Shown here: piece by piece, positions 1-7,930 of the stretch
How the letters are laid out: each line of letters opens with the position of its first letter
Numbering within the stretch: the stretch's first letter is position 1
Source: Paenibacillus alvei DSM 29
GTDB taxonomy: Bacteria; Bacillota; Bacilli; Paenibacillales; Paenibacillaceae
Direction: 5' to 3'
Length of the DNA: 64,000 nucleotides
NCBI RefSeq assembly: GCF_000293805.1
Contig: NZ_AMBZ01000001.1
Location: 710,001-774,000, forward strand
Translations under genes and position numbers: made by a program
Notes under the pieces: model-generated
Database searches by the model: none
Seen by the model: the letters and a program-made list of their open reading frames with translations, nothing else
Told to the model about the DNA's origin: nothing

Positions 1-1296
1 CATCATAGGAAAGCGCAGCAGCCGCACAGCGATTCCCAAATTGTAATGCGGAACTAAGAATGAGGATACCCCTGTAATCGCGACAACCATAACCATCGGA
101 GCAGAGACGAGCCCTGCAGTTATTGCGGCCTGACCAATAACGAGAGCGCCGACGATGCTGATTGCAGAACCAACCTGCTGTGGCAGCCGCGCGCCCGCTT
201 CACGAAGCGCCTCGAACATAATCTCCATTAAGAGCGCCTCTACAAGCGCCGGAAATGGAACTTGGCTGCGGGCTTTAGCCATCGTTAATATGAGAGCAGT
301 TGGGATCATCTCCTGATGGTAGGTGATAATTGCAACATAAAGAGATGGCCCAATTAGTGAAATCACGAGGCAAATGTAGCGCAGCCAGCGGATGATGGTG
401 CCGAAGTGATGGCGCTCATAGTAATCCTCAGGAGATTGCAAGAACGATGCCCACAATCCTGGCGCAATGAGGGCAACTGGCGACCCATCAACTAGAATGA
501 CGATACGTCCCTCAAGCAAATGGGAGGCAGCTACATCTGGACGCTCTGTAGTAAGTAGCTGGGGAAATGGAGATGCTGGCATATCCTCCAAACATTCTTC
601 CACATAACCGCTATCTAGCACGCTTTGCAACGACATGCCTTCCAGACGCTTCCGTACTTCAGCCAGCAATTGGGGAGCTACAATGCCTTCTATATAGGCA
701 TACCGGATTTCTGTAAGAGTCAATTCGCCACGCTTCAGCGACTCCATCTTCAACCGCGGTGTTCGAACACGCCGACGAAGCAAGGCTGCGTTTGTTTGCA
801 GCGTTTCTACGAATCCATCCCTTGGGCCGCGTACCACCGATTCCGCAGATGGCTCTGATACGCCACGCTTGTCGAACTTGATCGCATCAATCGTAAATCC
901 GGCAGATGAACGGTGAGGAATAAGCAGGGTTAAGCCTGCTAATATTGCTTCCATTGCCGCCTCCATCGAGTGAGTCGGCGTCACCTTCACAGCTGTAACG
1001 GTTCGCAGGATATCCTCTACCAGTACATTAGCGGAGTCAGGCTTGTCCGGATAACGCTGCTTCAGCGGTTCAATAATATGTTCGTCCAGCATCGCCGAGT
1101 CCGTCAGCCCGTCTAGATAGCATAAGGTAGCCTTCTTGCCTCCCTGTAATTCGAAGGTGTAAAAAATCACATCTTCACACTGTTGAAAGCAATCTTTTAA
1201 GAAGGCAACATTGCTCCTTCCATTGGAAGACCATACTGCATTTTGCGGCATGCCTGCTTGTGCAGTTCCGTTATGTTGTTCTTCTGTTGTAGGCAT
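1..1296 (-). CDS. Spore germination protein, GerA family (partial)
   Basis: This is the A subunit of a Ger-type germinant receptor, an inner-membrane protein of the dormant spore. The gene reads off the left edge, so only the first 432 codons are visible. They show a hydrophilic N-terminal domain of about 290 residues, then hydrophobic segments at about 297-322 and 385-418, with family-typical stretches such as DGLTDSAMLDEHI, VRGPRDGFVETLQTN and GRIVILVDGSPVALIAP. GerAA-like proteins are usually 480-550 residues, so roughly 60-110 are missing. The ATG at 1296 has a GGAGG site just upstream. It is divergent from the MarR gene; the B and C subunits would lie outside the window. Which receptor it belongs to (GerA, GerB, GerK) cannot be told. 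Confidence 0.93.
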   Translation of the reverse strand, partial: MPTTEEQHNGTAQAGMPQNAVWSSNGRSNVAFLKDCFQQCEDVIFYTFELQGGKKATLCYLDGLTDSAMLDEHIIEPLKQRYPDKPDSANVLVEDILRTVTAVKVTPTHSMEAAMEAILAGLTLLIPHRSSAGFTIDAIKFDKRGVSEPSAESVVRGPRDGFVETLQTNAALLRRRVRTPRLKMESLKRGELTLTEIRYAYIEGIVAPQLLAEVRKRLEGMSLQSVLDSGYVEECLEDMPASPFPQLLTTERPDVAASHLLEGRIVILVDGSPVALIAPGLWASFLQSPEDYYERHHFGTIIRWLRYICLVISLIGPSLYVAIITYHQEMIPTALILTMAKARSQVPFPALVEALLMEIMFEALREAGARLPQQVGSAISIVGALVIGQAAITAGLVSAPMVMVVAITGVSSFLVPHYNLGIAVRLLRFPMM

Positions 1297-1428
1297 ATAC
1301 TCCTACCTCCTTCGAAGTTCCCCGCACCGAACATCGACTCTGTAACGAGTCTCCGTCTTCTCCCAATATAGGTTTGCATGTACAACTGAAAATTATGAGT
1401 TGACAGTTGAAAATCATCATGATATAGT

Positions 1429-1446
1429 TATCTCGAATTAAAGATA
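1429..1446. promoter_or_regulatory. MhqR-like operator upstream of the MarR gene
   Basis: TATCTCGAATTAAAGATA matches 16 of 18 positions of the perfect palindrome TATCTCGAATTCGAGATA, which from memory is the Bacillus subtilis MhqR operator. It ends 50 nt before the MarR start, where autorepression is expected. A further half-site TTCGAGAC lies just downstream near 1453-1460. Confidence 0.6.
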
Positions 1447-1495
1447 TTATTTTTCGAGACATTAAGTTCCTTATCGTAAAGGTGGTGAATGACAG

Positions 1496-1960
1496 ATGAC
1501 CAACCCTCGTACGGATGCATTTGATCCCGAGATTCAGCAGTCGCTAAAGCTATTCATTGTATTGTCCCGCGCCTCTAAGGCCCTTATGGACTATGCCCAG
1601 CAGGACATGAAGCATTATGAGCTTAATCCGTCCGAATTCGCGGTCATGGAACTGCTCTACCATAAGGGGGCTACCCCTATCCAGCAGATCGGCGGTAAAA
1701 TATTGCTTGCCAGCGGCACGATGACCTATGTAATCGACAAACTTGTAAAGAAGGGATTCCTGCAGCGAAGACCTTGCGAGAAGGATCGTCGCGTCATCTA
1801 TGCAGAGCTGACGCCTGAGGGAGAAGCTGTTATTGGCGACATCTTCCCTCGACATGCGAAGGCTCTTCACGAAGCGGTTAACGGAATGCCTTTGGAAGAC
1901 AAGGAACAACTCATTGGCTTGTTGAAAAAGCTGGGACAGAACATCCCTTCACCAAAGTAG
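1496..1960 (+). CDS. MarR-family transcriptional regulator, MhqR-like
   Basis: This is a 154-residue winged-helix repressor. The MarR core covers about residues 44-110: recognition helix SGTMTYVIDKLVKKGFL (73-89), then the wing with the DRR motif at 97-99. It has one cysteine, C94, just before the wing. The ATG at 1496 is preceded by AAAGGTGGTGA. It is followed by DoxX and pirin genes, and MhqR-like palindromes lie upstream of this gene and of the DoxX gene. In B. subtilis MhqR represses mhqNOP (MhqP is a DoxX protein), mhqED and azoR2 until quinones or other electrophiles relieve it. I infer the same kind of control here. The subfamily call rests on the operator and neighbours more than on sequence identity, so OhrR-like or generic MarR roles remain possible. 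Confidence 0.88.
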   Translation: MTNPRTDAFDPEIQQSLKLFIVLSRASKALMDYAQQDMKHYELNPSEFAVMELLYHKGATPIQQIGGKILLASGTMTYVIDKLVKKGFLQRRPCEKDRRVIYAELTPEGEAVIGDIFPRHAKALHEAVNGMPLEDKEQLIGLLKKLGQNIPSPK

Positions 1961-1973
1961 CCCTTTAAAGTAG

Positions 1974-1993
1974 CCCTTTTCAGTAGAGAAGGG
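1974..1993 (+). terminator. Weak hairpin after the MarR gene
   Basis: CCCTTTTC and GAGAAGGG form an 8-bp stem (one G-T pair) with a 4-nt loop just after the MarR stop. There is no good T-run, so it may only weaken read-through toward the DoxX gene, which has its own operator. Confidence 0.35.
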
Positions 1994-2009
1994 TATCCCT
2001 TTGGCCATA

Positions 2010-2027
2010 TATCTCGAATTCAAGACT
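2010..2027. promoter_or_regulatory. MhqR-like operator upstream of the DoxX-pirin genes
   Basis: TATCTCGAATTCAAGACT matches 15 of 18 positions of the palindrome TATCTCGAATTCGAGATA, with the left half perfect. It lies 61 nt before the DoxX start, inside the expected promoter region. Two such boxes around one MarR gene argue that that protein regulates both units. Confidence 0.6.
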
Positions 2028-2088
2028 CTCATATTACGCATTTTATTTTAAAAGTAGTTTACTTCATACCTATTAGGAGGAATATTAC

Positions 2089-2487
2089 ATGTTGGCAGAT
2101 TACGGATTATTATTAATTCGTCTCGTTATTGGATTGACGATGATGGGACACGGAGCACAGAAGCTGTTCGGTTGGTTTGGCGGTTACGGTATTAAAGGGA
2201 CAGGAGGATGGTTCGAGTCTATCGGTATGCGGCCTGGGCCACTTATGGCACTTATGGCTGGATTGACTGAGCTTGCTGGAGGCTTGTTGTTCGGTCTCGG
2301 ATTCCTGACTTGGCTAGGCGCAGCTTTCATTGTCGGTACGATGCTTGTCGCCATTGTGAAGGTGCATGGCGCGAACGGATACTGGGTAACCTCGAATGGT
2401 ATTGAATACAACGTAATGCTGATTGCTGCCGCAATTGGAGTAGCTTTAATTGGTGCAGGAGCTTTTTCTCTAGATGCATTGATGTAA
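2089..2487 (+). CDS. DoxX-family membrane protein (MhqP-like)
   Basis: This 132-residue protein is almost entirely hydrophobic, with four predicted membrane spans. The DoxX signature region [20 protein letters not shown] lies at residues 11-30, followed by the GGWFESIGM loop. A Shine-Dalgarno TAGGAGGA stands before the ATG. DoxX proteins are small inner-membrane proteins of uncertain biochemistry, repeatedly linked to thiol and oxidative or quinone stress. In B. subtilis the MhqR-controlled MhqP belongs here. The MhqR-like box at 2010-2027 and the pirin gene 108 nt downstream support a stress-response unit. No terminator separates it from the pirin gene, so co-transcription is likely. Confidence 0.9.
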   Translation: MLADYGLLLIRLVIGLTMMGHGAQKLFGWFGGYGIKGTGGWFESIGMRPGPLMALMAGLTELAGGLLFGLGFLTWLGAAFIVGTMLVAIVKVHGANGYWVTSNGIEYNVMLIAAAIGVALIGAGAFSLDALM

Positions 2488-2595
2488 CCCTTTTTTCAAG
2501 AATTCGATCATTCGAACTTATTAACGACGTATACACTTACGAAATGCAATGGCACGACGATCATAACATACGAATCATAACAGGAGGACTATACA

Positions 2596-3315
2596 ATGAA
2601 TTCAACAATGAAACGTTCCATTCAACGCGCTGGCGATCGTTATCACAATGATCATGGCTGGCTGAAGACATCCTTCAGTTTCTCCTTCGCTGATTACTAT
2701 GATCCAGACAATATGCACTTCAGCTCACTGCGTGTGTTGAATGACGACCATATTGCACCTGGAACTGGATTTGACCTTCACCCCCATAAAAACATGGAGA
2801 TTGTTACGGTCGTATTGAAGGGTGAGTTGGAACATCAGGACAGCACTGGCAATCGCGAGATTATCGTCCCAGGCCAAATTCAGCGCATGAGCGCTGGAAC
2901 AGGTATTTACCACGGCGAAGCTAATGCGTCCAGCTCTGAGCCGCTTGAGCTGCTGCAATTGTGGTTCATGCCGGAACGTCTTGGCATCACACCATCATAT
3001 GAAACGCATACGTATGGATTGGAATCCATCCAGAACCGCCTGCTTCCAGTCGCATCCAATCATGCGAAGGAGCTTGGCACAGCCCATATTCATCAAGATA
3101 TGACGATGTACTTGGGTCACTTCCAAGACGGTGAGGAAGTGACGATTGAACAACGCCCAAACCGCTCCCTCTATATATTCGTAATGGAAGGTGAAGTCGG
3201 CTTTGAGGATGGTGAAATGCTGAACCGCCGTGATGCAGCCCGTATTGAAAATGCTGGTTCTCTAACGCTCCAATTCAAGCCTGGGACACATGTCATGGTT
3301 ATTGATTTGCCTTAA
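2596..3315 (+). CDS. Pirin-family protein (YhhW-like, cupin)
   Basis: This is a 239-residue bicupin of the pirin/YhhW type. The metal site of the N-terminal cupin is recognisable: H62 and H64 in the DLHPHKNMEIV segment, and H106 with E108 in GTGIYHGEAN, as in YhhW (His57, His59, His101, Glu103). YhhW has quercetin 2,3-dioxygenase activity in vitro, but the physiological substrate of this family is unknown. The start has AGGAGG 8 nt upstream. It is followed by a strong bidirectional terminator at 3370-3406. It probably shares the MhqR-like control of the DoxX gene before it, and quinone-reactive or redox-sensing roles fit that company. Confidence 0.92.
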   Translation: MNSTMKRSIQRAGDRYHNDHGWLKTSFSFSFADYYDPDNMHFSSLRVLNDDHIAPGTGFDLHPHKNMEIVTVVLKGELEHQDSTGNREIIVPGQIQRMSAGTGIYHGEANASSSEPLELLQLWFMPERLGITPSYETHTYGLESIQNRLLPVASNHAKELGTAHIHQDMTMYLGHFQDGEEVTIEQRPNRSLYIFVMEGEVGFEDGEMLNRRDAARIENAGSLTLQFKPGTHVMVIDLP

Positions 3316-3369
3316 TAACATTTTATCCCTGAATATTTTCTCTTTCTTGCACCCCCTTCCTATATATAA

Positions 3370-3406
3370 AAAAAAGAGATGCGCGATAATCGCGCATCTC
3401 TTTTTT
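3370..3406. terminator. Bidirectional intrinsic terminator
   Basis: Two 16-nt arms (AAAAAAGAGATGCGCG and its complement) enclose a 5-nt loop, with A and T runs on either side. It serves the convergent pirin (+) and amidase (-) genes. Confidence 0.88.
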
Positions 3407-3426
3407 GTGGAAGCTAATTACTTCTT

Positions 3427-4128
3427 TCATGTTTCCAAATAATCAATGATACCATTGACGACCGCTTCGGCTGCTTGCTTCTGGAAGTCCTGCGACTTCA
3501 TTCGCTGTTCGTCATTAGGATTGGAAATGTACCCGAGCTCAAGCAATACAGACGGTCTCGGATTTCTCCGCAGCACATAATAATCCCCAAATTGGACGCC
3601 TCTATCTCTCATTTCCATGTTCTGCTGCTCAAGATTAGCATGTATCGTATTGGCAAGCTTCTGATTATTATCTTGATAATAATAGGTCGTCATTCCTTCA
3701 GCCTCAGCCGTATCGAATGCATCATAATGGATACTCACATAGAGATCTGCTGATTTCCGTTCAGCTATGGCAACTCGTTCCTGCAAAGATACCGTGTCAT
3801 CCTGTTCACGCGTTAGCACAACTTGTGCTTTTGTCCGACGCTGGAGCTCCTGTTGTATCGCCTTGGCCGTCTGCAGGGTCATCTTCTTCTCCAGCGTGCC
3901 TTGGCTTCCCAAGGAACCCGAATCTATTCCACCATGCCCCGGATCAATTACAATCGTTTTTCCCTTCAAATTTTTTGGGCCTTCTGGCGCCTTCATCATG
4001 GCATGCACCTCAGTTGCCCCATAGTCATACTGCATATACACATAAACGGAGAGCCCCACAGACAGGAGCACCGATAAACCTATTGTGGCTATTTTTTCAT
4101 CTATTGCATTCCTCTTCCCTTCATTCAA
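3427..4128 (-). CDS. N-acetylmuramoyl-L-alanine amidase, Amidase_3 (CwlD-like)
   Basis: This 233-residue zinc amidase cleaves the bond between MurNAc and the stem peptide. It has an N-terminal membrane anchor (about 14-33), then the catalytic domain from about 57: VIDPGHGGIDSG with H65, E80, H134 in SIHYDAF, and the catalytic E198 in LLELGYISNP. There is no separate wall-binding domain. Size and layout match CwlD, the spore-cortex amidase of B. subtilis (237 residues), but other Amidase_3 enzymes look alike, so this is only a suggestion. The start is uncertain: a TTG at 4128 lacks a good ribosome site, and no in-frame ATG precedes the anchor. It lies downstream of the regulator gene on the same strand, with a perfect palindrome between them. 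Confidence 0.88.
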   Translation of the reverse strand: MNEGKRNAIDEKIATIGLSVLLSVGLSVYVYMQYDYGATEVHAMMKAPEGPKNLKGKTIVIDPGHGGIDSGSLGSQGTLEKKMTLQTAKAIQQELQRRTKAQVVLTREQDDTVSLQERVAIAERKSADLYVSIHYDAFDTAEAEGMTTYYYQDNNQKLANTIHANLEQQNMEMRDRGVQFGDYYVLRRNPRPSVLLELGYISNPNDEQRMKSQDFQKQAAEAVVNGIIDYLET

Positions 4129-4135
4129 TCTAGTA

Positions 4136-4159
4136 ATGAAGCTAGTTTACTAGCTTCAT
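4136..4159. repeat. Perfect 24-nt palindrome just upstream of the amidase
   Basis: Arms ATGAAGCTAGT and ACTAGCTTCAT are perfectly complementary around TT. No T-run follows on either strand, so an operator or RNA-processing stem fits better than an intrinsic terminator. Confidence 0.6.
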
Positions 4160-4253
4160 ATCAAGATGAGATAAAGGCGAAGCCAATGCAAAGAGCCACT
4201 TTCTTGGAGAAAATGGCTGATTTTGCGCTTTCCTTGTTATTGCTTCCTCTTGT

Positions 4254-4970
4254 TCAACTCGAAGTCGGACATTCGAATTTATATCCAATTCGTACAACAG
4301 TCGTAATTAGCTTGCCCTTATCGCCTAGCTTTTGGCGAATATTGCCCATATGCGTATTTATCGTCCGATCGTGGCCCACATACTCATATCCCCATATTTT
4401 CACAATTAACTGTTCTCTTGTGACGACGATTCCTTGATTCTGCATTAAGTGCAGTAAGATCTCGAATTCTGTATAGGTTAAATAAACACGTTCCCCATCC
4501 ACCATGACCATTCGTGAAGGGAGATGAACATAAATGCCGCAACAGGATATTACATCTTCCGATCCTTGCGCCGTTTGCTCCTGAACTGGTGATACCATTT
4601 GCCGTGGCCTGCTGTTCAGCAGCCGTTTCGCTCTAGCCATCAATAGCGGAGGGCTGTATGGCTTCGTAACATAATCATCAGCCCCTAACTCAAATCCAAG
4701 CAGCGCGTCCTGTTCGTCCTCCCGAGCAATCAGCAAAATGATGGGTACATCAGATATTTTTCGAATATGTCTGCATAAATCCCAGCCGTTCAGCCCAGGC
4801 AGCTTCACATCGATTACGACTAAATCAATGGCATGTGCTTGGAACAGCTCCAGACCTTCTTTCCCGTCTGATGATTCCCACACACGATGTCCCTCATTCT
4901 CGAAATGATTCTTCAATAATTTCCGCAATAGCGACTCATTCTCTACGACAAGTATCGTACGCTGCATCAT
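4254..4970 (-). CDS. OmpR-family response regulator (orphan)
   Basis: A receiver domain (about 1-120) is joined to an OmpR-type winged helix (about 140-238). The phospho-acceptor is D54 in VVIDVKLPG, with K103 in YVTKPYS. The usual acidic pair is altered: VVENE gives E10-N11 in place of D-D, and the conserved Thr/Ser switch position reads Ile in LLIAR. Phosphorylation may therefore be weak or absent. The DNA-binding part is normal (EFEILLHLMQNQG, then a wing with INTHMGNIRQKLG). I start it at the ATG at 4970 (or 4967) because AGGAG sits 5-8 nt before them; the longer open frame to 5003 has no ribosome site. No histidine kinase is adjacent. It is divergent from the methyltransferase gene. Confidence 0.88.
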   Translation of the reverse strand: MMQRTILVVENESLLRKLLKNHFENEGHRVWESSDGKEGLELFQAHAIDLVVIDVKLPGLNGWDLCRHIRKISDVPIILLIAREDEQDALLGFELGADDYVTKPYSPPLLMARAKRLLNSRPRQMVSPVQEQTAQGSEDVISCCGIYVHLPSRMVMVDGERVYLTYTEFEILLHLMQNQGIVVTREQLIVKIWGYEYVGHDRTINTHMGNIRQKLGDKGKLITTVVRIGYKFECPTSS

Positions 4971-5107
4971 ATCTGCTCCTATAGGTGCCGCCACTCGCAG
5001 CAATCGTGTTTATGCGAACAGCTCCACATTCATTTGACACACCTGCTAACAGCGATTTACAATCCAACCATATTTATAATTATATTTTGTATATTAAGGA
5101 GGATATT

Positions 5108-5872
5108 ATGAGCTTCACGGAATGGGATTTATCTGAATATGAAAATCCTTCATTATATGATAGGGAAAATCAGGGCTGTCCAGAACTCCCCCTGCTTCTC
5201 TCATGGCTTCAAAAACAAGAATCCGGTGCAGTTCTTGATCTAGCCTGTGGAACAGGAAGACTGACGCTGCCTGTCGCTGAAGCAGGATACTCAGTGATCG
5301 GTGTAGATCTTCACGAAGGGATGCTTGAACAAGCTCGTGCGAAAGTTTCGCCAGCATTTGATATTCAATGGATTCATCAGAATCTGACGACATTAAATCT
5401 GCAATGCAAAGCACCACTTGCCTATATGGTAGGCAATTCATTTCAACACTTCTTAACGAACGAGCTTCAAAATCGTTTGCTTCAATCGGTTCACAACCAA
5501 CTTGCAGATACCGGAATCTTCATATTTGACATGCGCTTCCCTACTGCGGACGAACTGCTTCAGCCGCAAGTGGAAGAATATTGGCGCACCATACAGTTGG
5601 ATTCACAGCTTCATTGCGATGTATATACGATCGCTGCTTACGATCCATTGGCGCAAATACAGCACTATACAACGATTCGCCGTTTTCGGGAGCAGGATCG
5701 TCTCGTGCGGGAACGCACAACAACCATCGATCTTCGATACACTTATCCGCAGGAGTTGTCGAGATTGCTCGAGCTTAACGGATTTGAACTGCTTCATGTG
5801 CACGGAAGCTGGTCTGCGGAGCCGCTTCAATCCTCTTCCTCATCGATGGTTGTCATCTGCCGCAAGGCTTAG
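5108..5872 (+). CDS. Class I SAM-dependent methyltransferase
   Basis: This 254-residue protein has a Rossmann-type SAM-binding core. Motif I is VLDLACGTGR (42-51) and the acidic end of strand 2 is IGVDL with D67, followed by the motif-like segment MVGNSFQHFL. The C-terminal half (TTIRRFREQDRLVRERTTTI) resembles small-molecule methyltransferases of Bacillota; the substrate cannot be predicted. I start at the ATG at 5108, preceded by AAGGAGG 5 nt upstream, rather than at the upstream in-frame ATG, which overlaps the divergent regulator and has no ribosome site. It stands alone, 180 nt before the phosphoglucomutase gene. Confidence 0.88.
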   Translation: MSFTEWDLSEYENPSLYDRENQGCPELPLLLSWLQKQESGAVLDLACGTGRLTLPVAEAGYSVIGVDLHEGMLEQARAKVSPAFDIQWIHQNLTTLNLQCKAPLAYMVGNSFQHFLTNELQNRLLQSVHNQLADTGIFIFDMRFPTADELLQPQVEEYWRTIQLDSQLHCDVYTIAAYDPLAQIQHYTTIRRFREQDRLVRERTTTIDLRYTYPQELSRLLELNGFELLHVHGSWSAEPLQSSSSSMVVICRKA

Positions 5873-6052
5873 GTGCCGATACAAAAGCATCAAGTCGCTT
5901 GGTAAATCATATATTGGTTCCATTGTTCAACTGATCATACACATACAGGAAGGAACAGGAATATATGATTTTTACACATGCAGGAGGCTTCATTATCCAG
6001 TACAATAGGGTAAGTAACCATCAGGTAAATGAGTTAGAGGAGGATGTAACGA

Positions 6053-7771
6053 ATGGACACTGCACTGCGTGCACAGCAGGCTTACGATGTGTGGTTGAAC
6101 GATGCGCACATCGATGAGGCGACAAAAGCGGAATTGCAGCAGATTGCTGGCAACGAACGAGAAATTACTGACCGTTTCTATAAAGACTTGGAGTTTGGTA
6201 CAGGCGGCTTGCGCGGCGTCATCGGCGCAGGAAGCAACCGCATGAACGTATATACAGTAGGCAAGGCGACTCAAGGTCTTGCGCAATTTTTGAAGGCAGA
6301 GGAAGACGCTCCTTCCGTGGCAATTGCCTACGACTCGCGCCATTTTTCTCCGGAATTTGCGCTTGAGGCAGCATTGGTTCTGGCCGGCAATGGCGTTAAG
6401 GCGTATGTATTTGAGAGTCTACGCCCTACCCCTGAGCTGTCCTTTGCCGTGCGGAATTTGAAGGCAAGCGCCGGCATCGTAGTCACAGCAAGCCACAACC
6501 CTCCGGAATATAACGGATATAAAGTGTACGGCAATGATGGCGGTCAAATCACTCCGCATACAGCTTCACGCGTCATTGCTGAAATTCGCGGCATCGAATC
6601 ATTCGCCAATATTCAGAAGCTTAGCCGCGAGGAAGCCGAAGCACAAGGTTTGCTCGTATGGCTCGGCCAAGAGATGGATGAAGCATACATAAGCGCTGTA
6701 GCTTCCGTCAGCCAGAATGAAGACATCATTCGGGCATCCAGCGATTCATTCCGTGTGCTGTATACACCGCTGCACGGTACAGGTAACAAGCCGGTACGCG
6801 CCGTTCTGGATCGCATTGGATTCCAGCAGGTTCGCGTCGTGGCAGAGCAGGAGCTTCCAGACGGCAGCTTCCCTACGGTGAAATCGCCGAACCCAGAAGA
6901 GCGCGAAGCCTTCAGCATCGCAATCGAACAAGCAAAAGCTTGGGATGCTGACATTATTATGGGTACGGATCCAGATGCAGATCGCATGGGCGCAGTCGTG
7001 AAGGATGCGGCAGGCGAATATGTTGTACTGACAGGCAACCAGTCTGGTGCCATTATGGTACATTATTTGCTGGATGCGATGAAATCCAAGGGCACCTTGC
7101 CAGCAAACGGAGCGGTTATTAAAACGATCGTCACCAGCGAGCTTGGCGCAGCTATCGCTAAGTCCTTCGGCATGACAGTGTTCAACACGCTTACGGGATT
7201 CAAATACATTGGCGAGAAAATGACCGAATTCGACCGCACAGGCGAGCATGCCTTCATCTTCGGCTACGAAGAAAGCTACGGTTACCTGGCAGGCAATTAT
7301 GCGCGCGATAAAGATGCAGTCATTGCCGCTATGCTCATCTGTGAAGCTGGCGCTTATTACAAAGCACAGGGAAAAACACTCTACGGAGTGCTTCAAGAGC
7401 TGTATGCCCAGCACGGCTACTATCTGGAAGGCTTACAAACACGCACCTTAAAGGGAGTGGAAGGTGTGGCCATCATTCAAGGCATTATGAACAATTGGCG
7501 CGAAGAAACGCCTACTACTGCCGGCGGTGCCAGCATTACGCTGACTGAAGACTTCGCACAAGGTCTGTACGACCTGCCGAAGGAAAATGTACTCAAGTTC
7601 CACTTAGAAGACGGTAGCTGGTTCTGTCTCCGTCCATCCGGAACAGAGCCGAAGATTAAGATGTACTTTGCAGTAAAGGGCTCGTCCAGCACAGATGCTG
7701 CGGATCGCTTGCAGCGTGTATCCGAGGACGTCATGTCACGCATAGACGCATTTATTGAAGCACAATCGTAA
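6053..7771 (+). CDS. pgcA: Alpha-phosphoglucomutase / phosphomannomutase
   Basis: This 572-residue enzyme interconverts glucose 6-phosphate and glucose 1-phosphate, feeding UDP-glucose for glycolipid, teichoic acid and capsule synthesis. The phosphoserine is S147 in TASHNPPEYNGYK, the metal loop TDPDADRMG is near 304-311, the sugar-binding EESYG segment is in the third domain, and the phosphate-binding RPSGTEPKIK is near 526. The four-domain length fits Bacillus PgcA (YhxB). AGAGGAGG lies 9 nt before the ATG. It is monocistronic, with a hairpin terminator following. Confidence 0.95.
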   Translation: MDTALRAQQAYDVWLNDAHIDEATKAELQQIAGNEREITDRFYKDLEFGTGGLRGVIGAGSNRMNVYTVGKATQGLAQFLKAEEDAPSVAIAYDSRHFSPEFALEAALVLAGNGVKAYVFESLRPTPELSFAVRNLKASAGIVVTASHNPPEYNGYKVYGNDGGQITPHTASRVIAEIRGIESFANIQKLSREEAEAQGLLVWLGQEMDEAYISAVASVSQNEDIIRASSDSFRVLYTPLHGTGNKPVRAVLDRIGFQQVRVVAEQELPDGSFPTVKSPNPEEREAFSIAIEQAKAWDADIIMGTDPDADRMGAVVKDAAGEYVVLTGNQSGAIMVHYLLDAMKSKGTLPANGAVIKTIVTSELGAAIAKSFGMTVFNTLTGFKYIGEKMTEFDRTGEHAFIFGYEESYGYLAGNYARDKDAVIAAMLICEAGAYYKAQGKTLYGVLQELYAQHGYYLEGLQTRTLKGVEGVAIIQGIMNNWREETPTTAGGASITLTEDFAQGLYDLPKENVLKFHLEDGSWFCLRPSGTEPKIKMYFAVKGSSSTDAADRLQRVSEDVMSRIDAFIEAQS

Positions 7772-7806
7772 TCATCATCCATAAATTATGGCTACAGACA
7801 TCTGTC

Positions 7807-7840
7807 ACGCCGTCCCCATGATTTTTTCTTGGGACGGCGT
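7807..7840 (+). terminator. Terminator after pgcA
   Basis: ACGCCGTCCC (7807-7816) pairs perfectly with GGGACGGCGT (7831-7840), followed by TGTTTA. The tail is short, but the stem is strong and directly downstream. Confidence 0.7.
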
Positions 7841-7865
7841 TGTTTATAGGGATGGGGAATAAACA

Positions 7866-7910
7866 AACAGCAGTTCCAGAAGCCGGCTATCACTTCCTGG
7901 AACTGCTGTT
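7866..7910 (-). terminator. Terminator of the antiporter gene
   Basis: A perfect 14-bp stem (AACAGCAGTTCCAG, 7866-7879, with its complement at 7897-7910) is followed on the minus strand by TGTTT. It lies 21 nt after the antiporter stop. Confidence 0.8.
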
Positions 7911-7930
7911 ATTCATAGCGGCTGCTTTCG

